From Actinomycetes bacterium (GTDB taxonomy: Bacteria; Actinomycetota; Acidimicrobiia; Acidimicrobiales; RAAP-2): 14,014 nt of DNA. The stretch lies in the NCBI GenBank assembly GCA_021850345.1, contig JAJZMN010000118.1, positions 1 through 14,014 on the forward strand, written 5' to 3'. Under the pieces are notes generated by a model. The model did not search any database, had not been told where the DNA came from, and worked only from the letters and a program-made list of their open reading frames with translations. This document shows positions 1 through 6,783 of this stretch, piece after piece. Position numbers and translations under genes: made by a program. Numbering within the stretch: the stretch's first letter is position 1; the number at the start of each line of letters is the position of its first letter.

Positions 1-131
1 ACTGGGAGGTCGAGGACCCCGCAGGCAAGTCCCTTGCCGACGTGCGCCCGATCCGCGACGAGATCGAGCGGCGCGTGCGAGGCCTGCTCGCTCGGATGGG
101 CATCGAGAACACAGCGAACACAGCGCACTGA
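1..131 (+). CDS. Arsenate reductase / low-molecular-weight phosphatase family protein, C-terminal end
   Basis: This is the last 42 codons of a gene that begins before the window, read from base 3 and ending in TGA at 129-131. The peptide starts WEVEDPAGKSLADVRPIRDE and continues with an arginine-rich helix. A W..DP.G....VR.IRDEIERRV..L pattern is the usual C-terminal helix of the low-molecular-weight tyrosine phosphatase fold, in particular the ArsC-type arsenate reductases that reduce arsenate to arsenite with thioredoxin or mycothiol as reductant. The catalytic CX5R loop lies outside the window, so phosphatase and reductase cannot be separated here. The last residues contain a duplicated N-T-A triplet from a 9-bp tandem repeat, and the stop codon falls in the first unit of a 20-bp repeat array. 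Only the C-terminal pattern supports the call. Confidence 0.6.
   Translation, partial: WEVEDPAGKSLADVRPIRDEIERRVRGLLARMGIENTANTAH
108..125 (+). repeat. 9-bp tandem duplication at the 3' end of the arsC-like gene
   Basis: The unit AACACAGCG occurs twice without a gap (108-116 and 117-125). It is in frame and duplicates Asn-Thr-Ala. It directly abuts the 20-bp array that follows, so two independent tandem duplications sit side by side at this gene end. Confidence 0.8.
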
Positions 132-205
132 GTGGTCCCCGGCCGCACTGAGTGGTCCCCGGCCGCGCTGAGTGGTCCCCGGCCGCACCGAGTGGTCCCC
201 GGCCG
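126..205. repeat. Four tandem copies of a 20-bp repeat
   Basis: Four units follow without spacers at 126-145, 146-165, 166-185 and 186-205, with consensus CACTGAGTGGTCCCCGGCCG. Units 1 and 2 are identical, unit 3 has A to G at its second base and unit 4 has T to C at its fourth base. The first unit supplies the TGA stop of the upstream gene. Each unit contains CACT-G-AGTG, a short inverted repeat, and ends in the self-complementary CGGCCG, so neighbouring units can pair as a larger stem. The array lies between two convergent genes and may act as a structured transcription end, but there is no T-run. It is a plain tandem repeat, not a CRISPR array. Confidence 0.9.
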
Positions 206-220
206 CACCGCGACAACCCT

Positions 221-964
221 TCAGGAGCCGAGCGTCGACGCGAAGAACTGCTCGGTCGCCTGCCAATGACGCGTGGCGGCGGCTTCGTCGTAGCTCCCGT
301 GGTCAGGCACGGCGAAACCGTGGTGGGCCGGATAGGTCTCGATGGTATGGGCGACGCCGGCATCGCTGAGACTGCGTTCGAGCAGGTTCTTCTGCTCCTC
401 TGGGAACGTCTGGTCCTCGGTGGCACCAGCCACGTAGATGGCGGCTGCAATTGTCCTGGCTTTGTGGTGGGGGCTGTCGGGGTCCTCGGGGTTGGCAAGG
501 TTCGCGCCATGGAAGGAGGCGGCCGCTGCGATGCGCCCACCCAGGTTGGCCGCGGTGATCAACGAGAGCCGGCCACCGAAGCAGTAGCCCGTGGTGCCGA
601 TCCTGCCCTGCTTCGTCTCGGGCAGTGACTCGAGGTAGTCGACGAAGGTGTTGGCGTCACGGACCACCATCTCGACGGTGTAGCCCTGCATCATCCCCAT
701 GACCTTCTCGGCCGTCGAGGGTGTGGAGAAGGCGGTGCGCATGTCGATCGGGTCGTAGTGCCCGTTGCGGTAGTAGAAGTCGGGAACCAAGACGACGTAG
801 CCCAGGCTCGAGAGCCGCTCGCCCATCTCGCGCGCGACGTCGCGCATTCCCGCGGCGTCGGGGTACATGATCACCGCAGGCCAAGGACCATTGCCGGCCG
901 GAATGCTGAGCGAGGCGGGGCAGGTGCCGTCCGCGGTCTGGATCTCCACCGCGCGTCGGGTCAT
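221..964 (-). CDS. Dienelactone hydrolase family protein
   Basis: A 247-residue alpha/beta hydrolase, about the usual length of dienelactone hydrolases (230-250). Family members hydrolyse dienelactone to maleylacetate in chlorocatechol degradation, but many paralogues act on other small esters or lactones. The Cys-His-Asp triad is visible: C128 in GTTGYCFGG, D184 in GATEDQ and H215 in AHHGFAV. The early VIMYPDAAGM segment (31-40) fits the first strand and oxyanion loop. There is no signal peptide, so it should be cytoplasmic. The ATG at 964 is chosen over an upstream in-frame start at 1192 because a strong ribosome site (GAAGGGAG, complement of 970-977) lies six bases before it and family homology begins there. 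It is divergent from the MFS gene across about 115 bp. Confidence 0.88.
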   Translation of the reverse strand: MTRRAVEIQTADGTCPASLSIPAGNGPWPAVIMYPDAAGMRDVAREMGERLSSLGYVVLVPDFYYRNGHYDPIDMRTAFSTPSTAEKVMGMMQGYTVEMVVRDANTFVDYLESLPETKQGRIGTTGYCFGGRLSLITAANLGGRIAAAASFHGANLANPEDPDSPHHKARTIAAAIYVAGATEDQTFPEEQKNLLERSLSDAGVAHTIETYPAHHGFAVPDHGSYDEAAATRHWQATEQFFASTLGS

Positions 965-1079
965 GGCGACTCCCTTCGTCGTGCCGGTTCTCGAAAGTGC
1001 AGCGAGCGCATGCCAGATTACGCGCCAGGTTGCAGAAGGCTCGCCACCACCGGTGCCATTGAGGCTACAACGGGTACCC
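965..1079. promoter_or_regulatory. Divergent intergenic region between the DLH and MFS genes
   Basis: About 115 bp separate the two start codons. It holds the Shine-Dalgarno site of the minus-strand hydrolase (970-977) and must hold promoters in both directions. I see no convincing -35/-10 pair on either strand and no clear operator palindrome. The region is defined by gene layout rather than by a recognised motif. Confidence 0.4.
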
Positions 1080-2516
1080 GTGCGTCGGATCTGGAAAGCC
1101 ATCGTCCCCGAGTGGGCGGACCGGAACCTGAAGGTCGTCCTCGCCGCGCGCGCCGCGATGAGCGTCGGTCGGGCGATCGCGGCGGTCGTCACGGCCCTCT
1201 ACCTTGCGGACATCGGCTTTTCCGCCATCGAGATCGGGGTGCTCTTCGTGGGCGTGACCGCCGTCTCCGCGCTGATGAGCACCGCGATCGGTCTGCTCGC
1301 CGATCGGCTCGGACGGAAACCCTTCCTCGTGGTGGTGCCACTGCTCGCCGCCGGTGCCGCGGTCGCCTACGCCGAGGTGCGGGTCACCGCCGTGCTGTTC
1401 GTCGCGGCCGCCCTCGGCTCGTTCGGCCGTGGATCAGGGGCGGGTGCCGGCAACGTCGGGCCCTACCAACCGGCAGAGGCAGCGATCGTGGCCGATAGCG
1501 TGAGAGGGAACCGACGGGCGGCGGCGTTCGGCCGGATCGCGTTCGCCGCCACGCTCGGTGCGCTCGTCGGGGGCCTCCTTGTCTCGGTCGTCAGCACCTC
1601 CGCGCACATGACGCCCGCGCAGGCAACCGCTGCGTACCGTCCCGCCTTCCTCCTCGCCGCTGGGCTCGCGGTGCTCGCGGGGCTGCTCGCCTTGCTCGTG
1701 CGCGAGCCATCGCGGCGCGCAGCGCCCGAGGGCGCGCGTCCGCGGAGGTTCCAGTGGCCCCGGCGCTCATGGCCCTCCCTGTGGCGGTTCTGGGTCACGA
1801 ACGCCACCAACGGGGTGGGCATCGGGCTTTTCGGGCCGTTCGTGAGCTACTGGCTGTACCGCCGTTACGGGGTCAGCCCCGGGACCATCGGCATCCTCTT
1901 TGCGTTCGTCAACCTCGGGTCCCTCGCGCCGACTCTCGCCGCGGCTCGGGTCGCCCGTCGGTTCGGCACGGTCAGGGCCATCGCCATCGTGCGGGCCGTG
2001 GGCGGCGTGTTGCTCGTCCCCATGGTCCTCGCCCCCACCTTCTGGATCGCCGGGGCGGTGTACTTCGTGCGGATGATGGTCCAGCGCGTCGGCCTGCCAC
2101 TGCGCCAGTCGTTCACCCAGGACATGGCTCACCACGAGGAACGGGCAAGCGTCGCCGCTCTCTCGACGCTGCCGGCCCAGGCGACGATGGCCGGCAGTCA
2201 AGCGGCGGCCGGGTACCTCTTCGACGACGTCGGGCTCGCGGCGCCCTTCGAGCTCGCTGCGGTCTTCCAGGTGGCCAACGCCATCCTCTACGTGCTGCTC
2301 TTCACGCTCAGGCCGCCGCGGCCGCTGGAAGCTCCCGTCGCCGCACATGCCGAGCACCTGCCGCCCGAGCAGGCCGACGAGGATGCGGAGGTGGCGGCAG
2401 GCGTCGCGATGGCCGTCGGCGACGACGCGGAGGACCCTTCGCCGACGGAGCCGCAGGAGAAGCCCGCCACGCCGTCGGTACCGAGCGTGACCGGCGAAGG
2501 AGATCGGACCGGCTAG
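1080..2516 (+). CDS. Major facilitator superfamily transporter
   Basis: A 478-residue integral membrane protein with about twelve hydrophobic helices in two halves. The signature motif A of the superfamily is clear in the loop after helix 2 (GLLADRLGRKP, residues 71-81). A second-half start is visible where a polybasic loop (about residues 210-235) is followed by WRFWVTNATNGVGIGLFG. A hydrophilic, acidic, Ala/Pro-rich tail of about 65 residues ends the protein and is probably cytoplasmic. The family includes drug efflux and solute carriers, and the substrate cannot be read from the sequence. The GTG at 1080 is chosen because it leaves a short N-terminus ahead of helix 1. The frame is open back to 867, but that extension runs antisense over the hydrolase start and looks non-coding. 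GTG 1053 and TTG 1059 are alternatives, and no strong ribosome site decides between them. Confidence 0.82.
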   Translation: MRRIWKAIVPEWADRNLKVVLAARAAMSVGRAIAAVVTALYLADIGFSAIEIGVLFVGVTAVSALMSTAIGLLADRLGRKPFLVVVPLLAAGAAVAYAEVRVTAVLFVAAALGSFGRGSGAGAGNVGPYQPAEAAIVADSVRGNRRAAAFGRIAFAATLGALVGGLLVSVVSTSAHMTPAQATAAYRPAFLLAAGLAVLAGLLALLVREPSRRAAPEGARPRRFQWPRRSWPSLWRFWVTNATNGVGIGLFGPFVSYWLYRRYGVSPGTIGILFAFVNLGSLAPTLAAARVARRFGTVRAIAIVRAVGGVLLVPMVLAPTFWIAGAVYFVRMMVQRVGLPLRQSFTQDMAHHEERASVAALSTLPAQATMAGSQAAAGYLFDDVGLAAPFELAAVFQVANAILYVLLFTLRPPRPLEAPVAAHAEHLPPEQADEDAEVAAGVAMAVGDDAEDPSPTEPQEKPATPSVPSVTGEGDRTG

Positions 2517-2534
2517 GCAAAGGGCGCCGTCGCT

Positions 2535-2577
2535 CCTTCAGGAGTCGCCACCGGCGCACCTCCAGGAGTCGCCACCA
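2535..2577. repeat. Two copies of a 24-bp-period tandem repeat between convergent genes
   Basis: Two 19-bp near-identical blocks (2535-2553, CCTTCAGGAGTCGCCACCG; 2559-2577, CCTCCAGGAGTCGCCACCA) lie 24 bp apart in the 81-bp gap between the MFS stop and the acetyl-CoA synthetase stop. The first block makes a small hairpin (CTCCT-TC-AGGAG) and the second CTCC-A-GGAG. They could contribute to bidirectional termination, though the stems are short and there is no T-run. Confidence 0.75.
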
Positions 2578-2597
2578 GTTCTCGTGAACGAGTGGAG

Positions 2598-4502
2598 CTA
2601 GCCTTCGCGCTCTTCGGCCCGATCGGCCATGCGCTCTCGGATCAAGTCGGTGACTGTCGCGTCGAGGAGGGTGGTCACGTCGCCCAATTCCCGGCCGTCG
2701 GCGATGTCACGCAGCAGGCGGCGCATGATCTTGCCGCTGCGGGTCTTGGGCAGCTCGGGCGTGATGATGACCTGGCGCGGCTTGGCGATCGGCCCGATGA
2801 CCGCGGCGACGTGGTTGCGCAGCTCTTCTGCGAACCGCTCACCGTTGGCCTCCTCGTCGGCAACGTGGCTGCGAACCGTGACGAACGCCACGATGGCCTG
2901 CCCAGTGGTGGCGTCGCTGGCCCCCACCACCGCCGCCTCGGCCACGCTCGGGTGGCCGACGAGAGCGTGCTCGATCTCGGTCGTCGAGATGCGGTGCCCC
3001 GAGACGTTCATGACGTCGTCGACCCGCCCGAGGAGCCACAGGTCGCCGTCCTCGTCCTTCTTGGCGCCGTCACCGGCGAAGTACGCGCCCTTGAACCGGG
3101 ACCAGTAGGTGTCGCGGTACTGCTGATCGTCGCCCCAGATGCCGCGCAGCATGCCCGGCCACGGTTCGGTGAGGACCAGGAAGCCGCCACTCCCGTTGGG
3201 GACGGGCTTCCCTTCATTGTCCACGACGTCGGCTGAGACACCCGGGAACGACTGCATGGCGGCGCCCGGCTTGGCCTCGCTGATGCCGGGGAGCGGCGTG
3301 ATCATGATGCCACCGGTCTCCGTCTGCCACCACGTGTCGACCACAGGTGCCCGGCTGCCACCGACATGGGTGTGATACCAGATCCACGCTTCAGGATTGA
3401 TCGGCTCACCGACGGAGCCCAGTATCCGGAGGCTCGACAGGTCGTAGGGCTCCAGCTCTTCGGCACCCCACTTCATCAGCGTGCGGATGGTGGTCGGCGC
3501 GGTGTAGAGGATGGTCACCTTGTGGTGCTCGATCAGCTTCCACCACCGGTCCTTGTCGCCGGGATGGGGCGTCCCTTCGTACAGGATCGAGGTGGCGCCA
3601 TTGGCCAGCGGCCCGTAGACGATGTAGCTGTGGCCCGTGACCCATGCGATGTCGGCCGCGCACCAGTACACGTCGGTCTCCGGTTTCAGGTCGAAGACGT
3701 AATGATGGGTAGCGCTGACGTGGGTGAGGTAGCCACCCGTCGTGTGCAGGATGCCCTTGGGCTTGGCCGTCGTGCCGCTCGTGTACATGATGTACAGCGG
3801 GTGCTCGGCGTCGAAGGCCTGCGCCTCGTGCTGCACGGACTGCTCGTCGACCACCTCGTGCCACCAGCGGTCTCGACCCGCCGTCCAAGCCACATCGTTT
3901 CCGGTCCTCCGGACCACCAGCACTCGGCGGACGTCCGGGCACGCCGTCAGCGCGTCGTCCACGATGGGCTTCACCGGTGCCGAGGACCCACGACGGAACT
4001 GCCCATCGACGGTGATCACCACGCGACAGCCGCAGTCGAGGATCCGGCTCCGGAGCGCCTCGGCCGAGAACCCGCAGAACACCACGGTGTGGGGTGCCCC
4101 GATCCGGGCGCAGGCCAGCATGGCGACGACCGTCTCTGGGATCATCGGCATGTAGATGGCGATCTGGTCCCCGGCTTGGACGCCGAGATCCAGCAGGGCG
4201 TTGGCCGCCTGGCACACCTGGCGGTGGAGGTCGGCGTAGGTCACGTCCCGCCGGTCCCGCTCGCCGTCGCCGATCCAGTGGAAGGCGACCTTGTCGCCTC
4301 GGCCGGCCGCCACGTGCCGGTCCACGCAGTTGACCGACGCGTTCAGCTTCCCGCCCACGAACCACTTGGCGTAGGGCAGCTCCCACTCCAAGACGGTGTC
4401 CCACTGCTGCGCCCATTCGAGGCGCCGGGCCATCTTCTCCCAGAAGGCGAGCCGATCACGAGCCGCTTCCTCGTACACCTCGGGCTGCGCGTTCGCTGTC
4501 AT
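2598..4502 (-). CDS. acsA: Acetyl-CoA synthetase (AMP-forming)
   Basis: A 634-residue member of the ANL adenylating enzymes, near the usual 630-660 of acetyl-CoA synthetases. It converts acetate, ATP and CoA to acetyl-CoA through acetyl-AMP in the cytoplasm. Visible motifs in order: the phosphate loop MYTSGTTAKPKG (239-250, with Thr-Ala where Ser-Thr-Gly is commoner), DTWWQTETGG (389-398), whose second Trp matches the Trp that limits the Salmonella enzyme to acetate, the YFAGDGA segment, the hinge GRVDDVMNVSGHR (492-504), and the C-terminal KTRSGK, whose last Lys (591) is the lysine acetylated by Pat-type enzymes and restored by sirtuins. The start at 4502 gives the normal N-terminus (VYEEAARDR..FWEKMARRLEW), although the ribosome site just before it is weak. 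It is convergent with the MFS gene. Confidence 0.95.
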   Translation of the reverse strand: MTANAQPEVYEEAARDRLAFWEKMARRLEWAQQWDTVLEWELPYAKWFVGGKLNASVNCVDRHVAAGRGDKVAFHWIGDGERDRRDVTYADLHRQVCQAANALLDLGVQAGDQIAIYMPMIPETVVAMLACARIGAPHTVVFCGFSAEALRSRILDCGCRVVITVDGQFRRGSSAPVKPIVDDALTACPDVRRVLVVRRTGNDVAWTAGRDRWWHEVVDEQSVQHEAQAFDAEHPLYIMYTSGTTAKPKGILHTTGGYLTHVSATHHYVFDLKPETDVYWCAADIAWVTGHSYIVYGPLANGATSILYEGTPHPGDKDRWWKLIEHHKVTILYTAPTTIRTLMKWGAEELEPYDLSSLRILGSVGEPINPEAWIWYHTHVGGSRAPVVDTWWQTETGGIMITPLPGISEAKPGAAMQSFPGVSADVVDNEGKPVPNGSGGFLVLTEPWPGMLRGIWGDDQQYRDTYWSRFKGAYFAGDGAKKDEDGDLWLLGRVDDVMNVSGHRISTTEIEHALVGHPSVAEAAVVGASDATTGQAIVAFVTVRSHVADEEANGERFAEELRNHVAAVIGPIAKPRQVIITPELPKTRSGKIMRRLLRDIADGRELGDVTTLLDATVTDLIRERMADRAEEREG

Positions 4503-4574
4503 GGACAGCCCCGGTGGAGGTGCGACGCGTCGGCTCTCGTGGAGCCACGCAGCAAGGGCGACTTCGGGCGTCGT

Positions 4575-4597
4575 GCACCTCCTTCCGGGGATTTATA
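4575..4597 (-). promoter_or_regulatory. Leader elements of the acetyl-CoA synthetase gene: -10-like box and strong Shine-Dalgarno-like site
   Basis: On the minus strand TATAAAT (complement of 4591-4597) is a good -10 box in an otherwise GC-rich region. Four bases later comes GGAAGGAGGTGC (complement of 4575-4586), a near-perfect anti-16S match. It lies more than 70 bases upstream of the annotated ATG. No ATG, GTG or TTG follows it at normal spacing in the acsA frame. I see no clear -35 box at 16-18 bp. If the -10 is real, transcription would start inside or next to the Shine-Dalgarno-like sequence and give a leader of about 80 bases. Confidence 0.4.
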
Positions 4598-4626
4598 CCA
4601 CGGGCATCCCAACGCCACGGGCTCCC

Positions 4627-4693
4627 TTGGCGCAACACTGTTGGTGCAATGCCATGGATCTCGTCACTGTTGGTGCAATGCCACGGATCTCGC
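4627..4693. repeat. 29-bp tandem repeat with TTGGYGCAA elements upstream of the GGDEF-EAL gene
   Basis: Two 29-bp units (4636-4664 and 4665-4693) differ at two or three bases. Each contains TTGGTGCAATGCCA followed by GGATCTCG. A third, partial copy of the core is TTGGCGCAA at 4627-4635. The cores at 4627, 4641 and 4670 each have the symmetric form TTG-N3-CAA, and CAACA-C-TGTTG (4633-4643) is a perfect inverted repeat joining the first two. The block lies between the divergent acsA and GGDEF-EAL start regions, so it may be an operator cluster. No known regulator is assigned. Confidence 0.7.
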
Positions 4694-4755
4694 CGCTCGC
4701 CGGGTCGATGGAGCCCGACCTCAAGACATCGCGGGCGGCCGCCGATGGTTGAGTT

Positions 4756-6783
4756 GTGAAAGGTGCTCCGCCGAGCCGGCCGGCAGAACCGGCTCCCGGG
4801 AGCCACGCCGGTGGCACCGACGGTGCGGATGCGCTCGACGGTGCCCGCCGGGCACTCGGACGAACGCTGATCGATCGAGACGGCGACATCGTCCACTTCT
4901 GCCAGCGCAAGTACCTCTCCGAGATCTACCTCATCACGGGGGAACCGATCGCGCACCGCGAGGTCGCCGCCGAACCCATGTGGGCCGTGATCTCCCTCGC
5001 CACTCGGGCCATCGCCCGATGGCTCGAGACCGGTGCGTCGCCGGACGCCGCCGTGCGCTCGGAGATCGCCTCACTCGGCGACCTTGCCGCCCGGCAGCGC
5101 AGCCGCATCGCGACGGCGGCACCGTCGGCTTCCCTTGCCTTGCACCGGCGCCTCGCCCAGCCTGTGGCAGGCGGTAGCACAGGTCCGAGCGGTGGCGATA
5201 GCGACGATGGCTCTCCTGCGACATCGGTGCGGTTCGGCCTGTCGGTGGCCATGCTGACCAAGCTGAACTTCTGGTGGTGCGAGGGCACTTGGGCGGTGCT
5301 CGCCCAGGAGGGCGCGCGACTGGGCACGCCTGCTTCGCTCGTTGCCGAAGCCCGTGACATGGTGATGCGGACCAGCCATACCAGCCTCGTCGACATGGCG
5401 ACGCGCTTCGACGCCGAGCTCGAGTCGATGCATCGCCGTCTGGCTGAGCTTGCCCTCGAGGACGCACTGACCGGGCTGGCCAATCGGACCGTCCTCACCG
5501 ACCACCTCGACCGCGCCTTGGCCCGCCAGGCGCGCAGCGGCGCAACGTTGGTCTTGATGTTCGTCGACGTCGACGACTTCAAGGTCGTCAACGATGTCTA
5601 CGGTCACGCCGTGGGCGACGCCGTCCTGGTGGAGATCGCTGCCAGGCTCGAGTCCAACGTCCGACCTGGGGACGTCGCCGCCCGGCTCGGTGGTGACGAG
5701 TTCCTCCTGCTCTTGGAGAACCTGACGACGTCGCGCACCGAGGTGGAGCGACGTGCCGAGCACTTGCGCGCGGTGATCGCCAATCCGATCAGCGTGCAAG
5801 AAGAGCAGTTGAGGGTCACGGCGAGCGTCGGCGCTGCCCTCGTCACGCTGCCCGGCCACCGATCGGACGAGGTCCTGGCCCGAGCCGATGGCGCCATGTA
5901 CATCGCCAAGCGGGCGGGACGGGACCGCGTGGCAGTGGTCGAGCTCGACGAGGAGCCGCAGCCGATCCACTTCGCCACCGCGAGCGGGATGCATCGGGCG
6001 CTCGAGCATCAGGAGTTCTGCCTCGACTACCAGGCGGTCTACGACTCCCGCAGCGGTGCGGCCGCCGGGTTCGAAGCGCTCTTGCGTTGGGAGCACCCCG
6101 AGCACGGCAGGATTCTGCCGCTCGACTTCGTCCCACTTGCCGAGAAGTCCGGCTTGATGGTCCCCATTGGCGACTGGGTGCTCGAGGAGGCCTGCCGCCA
6201 GGCTGTGGCGTGGACGCAGCCTGGCGGCCGCACCCCCCGGATGGCGGTCAACGTGTCGGTCCGCCAGCTCGACGACCGGGAGTTCCCCCGTCGTGTGGCT
6301 CGTGTCCTCGACCGGACGGCGATGCCGCCGGACCGGCTCACGCTCGAGATCACCGAGACGATCCTGCTCGCTGAAGACGCCGCGCACGAAGAGGCGCTGA
6401 ACGAGCTCAAGGGGCTCGGCGTTCAGCTGTCGATCGACGACTTCGGCACCGGGTACTCCTCGCTCGCCTACCTGCGTCGCCTGCCGGTCGACCAGCTCAA
6501 GGTGGACCGCAGCTTCATCGAGGACGTTGCTGCGCACGGTGACACTCGGATCATGCACGCCGTCGTGCGACTGGCCCACGATCTCGGGCTCGAGGTCGTG
6601 GCCGAGGGGGTCGAGACGCTCGACGAGCTCGACGTCGTTCGCCGCCTGGGATGCGACGTGATTCAGGGGTACCTGCTCGCGAGCCCGGTGAGCGCGGCGA
6701 AGATCGACCTGTCGGATGTGGATCCCCCGCGTTGCTTCCCCGACAGCCAGCGCTGTGGCGACGGTCCGCGCTCAGCGGACTGA
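4756..6783 (+). CDS. GGDEF-EAL domain protein (c-di-GMP synthesis and breakdown)
   Basis: A 675-residue cytoplasmic protein without membrane helices. Residues about 30-230 form a mostly helical N-terminal region of unclear family. Its second half (around W173-W179 to R217) faintly resembles RsbRD-N/PucR-type input domains, which is only an impression. The GGDEF domain (about 235-395) has an intact catalytic motif GGDEF (312-316) and the inhibitory RxxD site RPGD (303-306) five residues ahead. The EAL domain (about 405-650) keeps E440-A-L, N499, E531, E534, D561-D562, K582, E617 and Q637, the full metal and catalytic set. Both activities are therefore possible, with the N-terminus likely choosing between them. 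The GTG at 4756 is the first start in frame, and the ribosome site is weak. The 3' end overlaps the convergent IclR gene by 12 bp. Confidence 0.93.
   Translation: MKGAPPSRPAEPAPGSHAGGTDGADALDGARRALGRTLIDRDGDIVHFCQRKYLSEIYLITGEPIAHREVAAEPMWAVISLATRAIARWLETGASPDAAVRSEIASLGDLAARQRSRIATAAPSASLALHRRLAQPVAGGSTGPSGGDSDDGSPATSVRFGLSVAMLTKLNFWWCEGTWAVLAQEGARLGTPASLVAEARDMVMRTSHTSLVDMATRFDAELESMHRRLAELALEDALTGLANRTVLTDHLDRALARQARSGATLVLMFVDVDDFKVVNDVYGHAVGDAVLVEIAARLESNVRPGDVAARLGGDEFLLLLENLTTSRTEVERRAEHLRAVIANPISVQEEQLRVTASVGAALVTLPGHRSDEVLARADGAMYIAKRAGRDRVAVVELDEEPQPIHFATASGMHRALEHQEFCLDYQAVYDSRSGAAAGFEALLRWEHPEHGRILPLDFVPLAEKSGLMVPIGDWVLEEACRQAVAWTQPGGRTPRMAVNVSVRQLDDREFPRRVARVLDRTAMPPDRLTLEITETILLAEDAAHEEALNELKGLGVQLSIDDFGTGYSSLAYLRRLPVDQLKVDRSFIEDVAAHGDTRIMHAVVRLAHDLGLEVVAEGVETLDELDVVRRLGCDVIQGYLLASPVSAAKIDLSDVDPPRCFPDSQRCGDGPRSAD

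Noticed and set aside
126..205. CRISPR-like repeat array
   Set aside because: The 20-bp units follow each other with no spacers and no cas genes are near.
867..1079. N-terminal extension of the MFS transporter
   Set aside because: It overlaps the start of the well-supported hydrolase gene on the other strand and adds about 70 residues before the first helix without family similarity.
218..2544. Identical 10-mer CCTTCAGGAG near two gene ends (218-227 and 2535-2544)
   Set aside because: Ten bases shared at two sites is too short to exclude chance, and the flanks differ.
4733..4742. GGCGGCCGCC palindrome upstream of the GGDEF-EAL gene
   Set aside because: GC-only palindromes of this size arise often at this base composition and no paired element is near.
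3366..5177. Long plus-strand open frame of 603 codons
   Set aside because: It runs antisense over the acetyl-CoA synthetase gene and then into the GGDEF-EAL start in another frame. Its translation has no recognisable domain. High GC content makes long antisense frames common.
5071..6579. Minus-strand frame of 502 codons
   Set aside because: It lies wholly antisense to the GGDEF-EAL gene, whose motifs are unmistakable.
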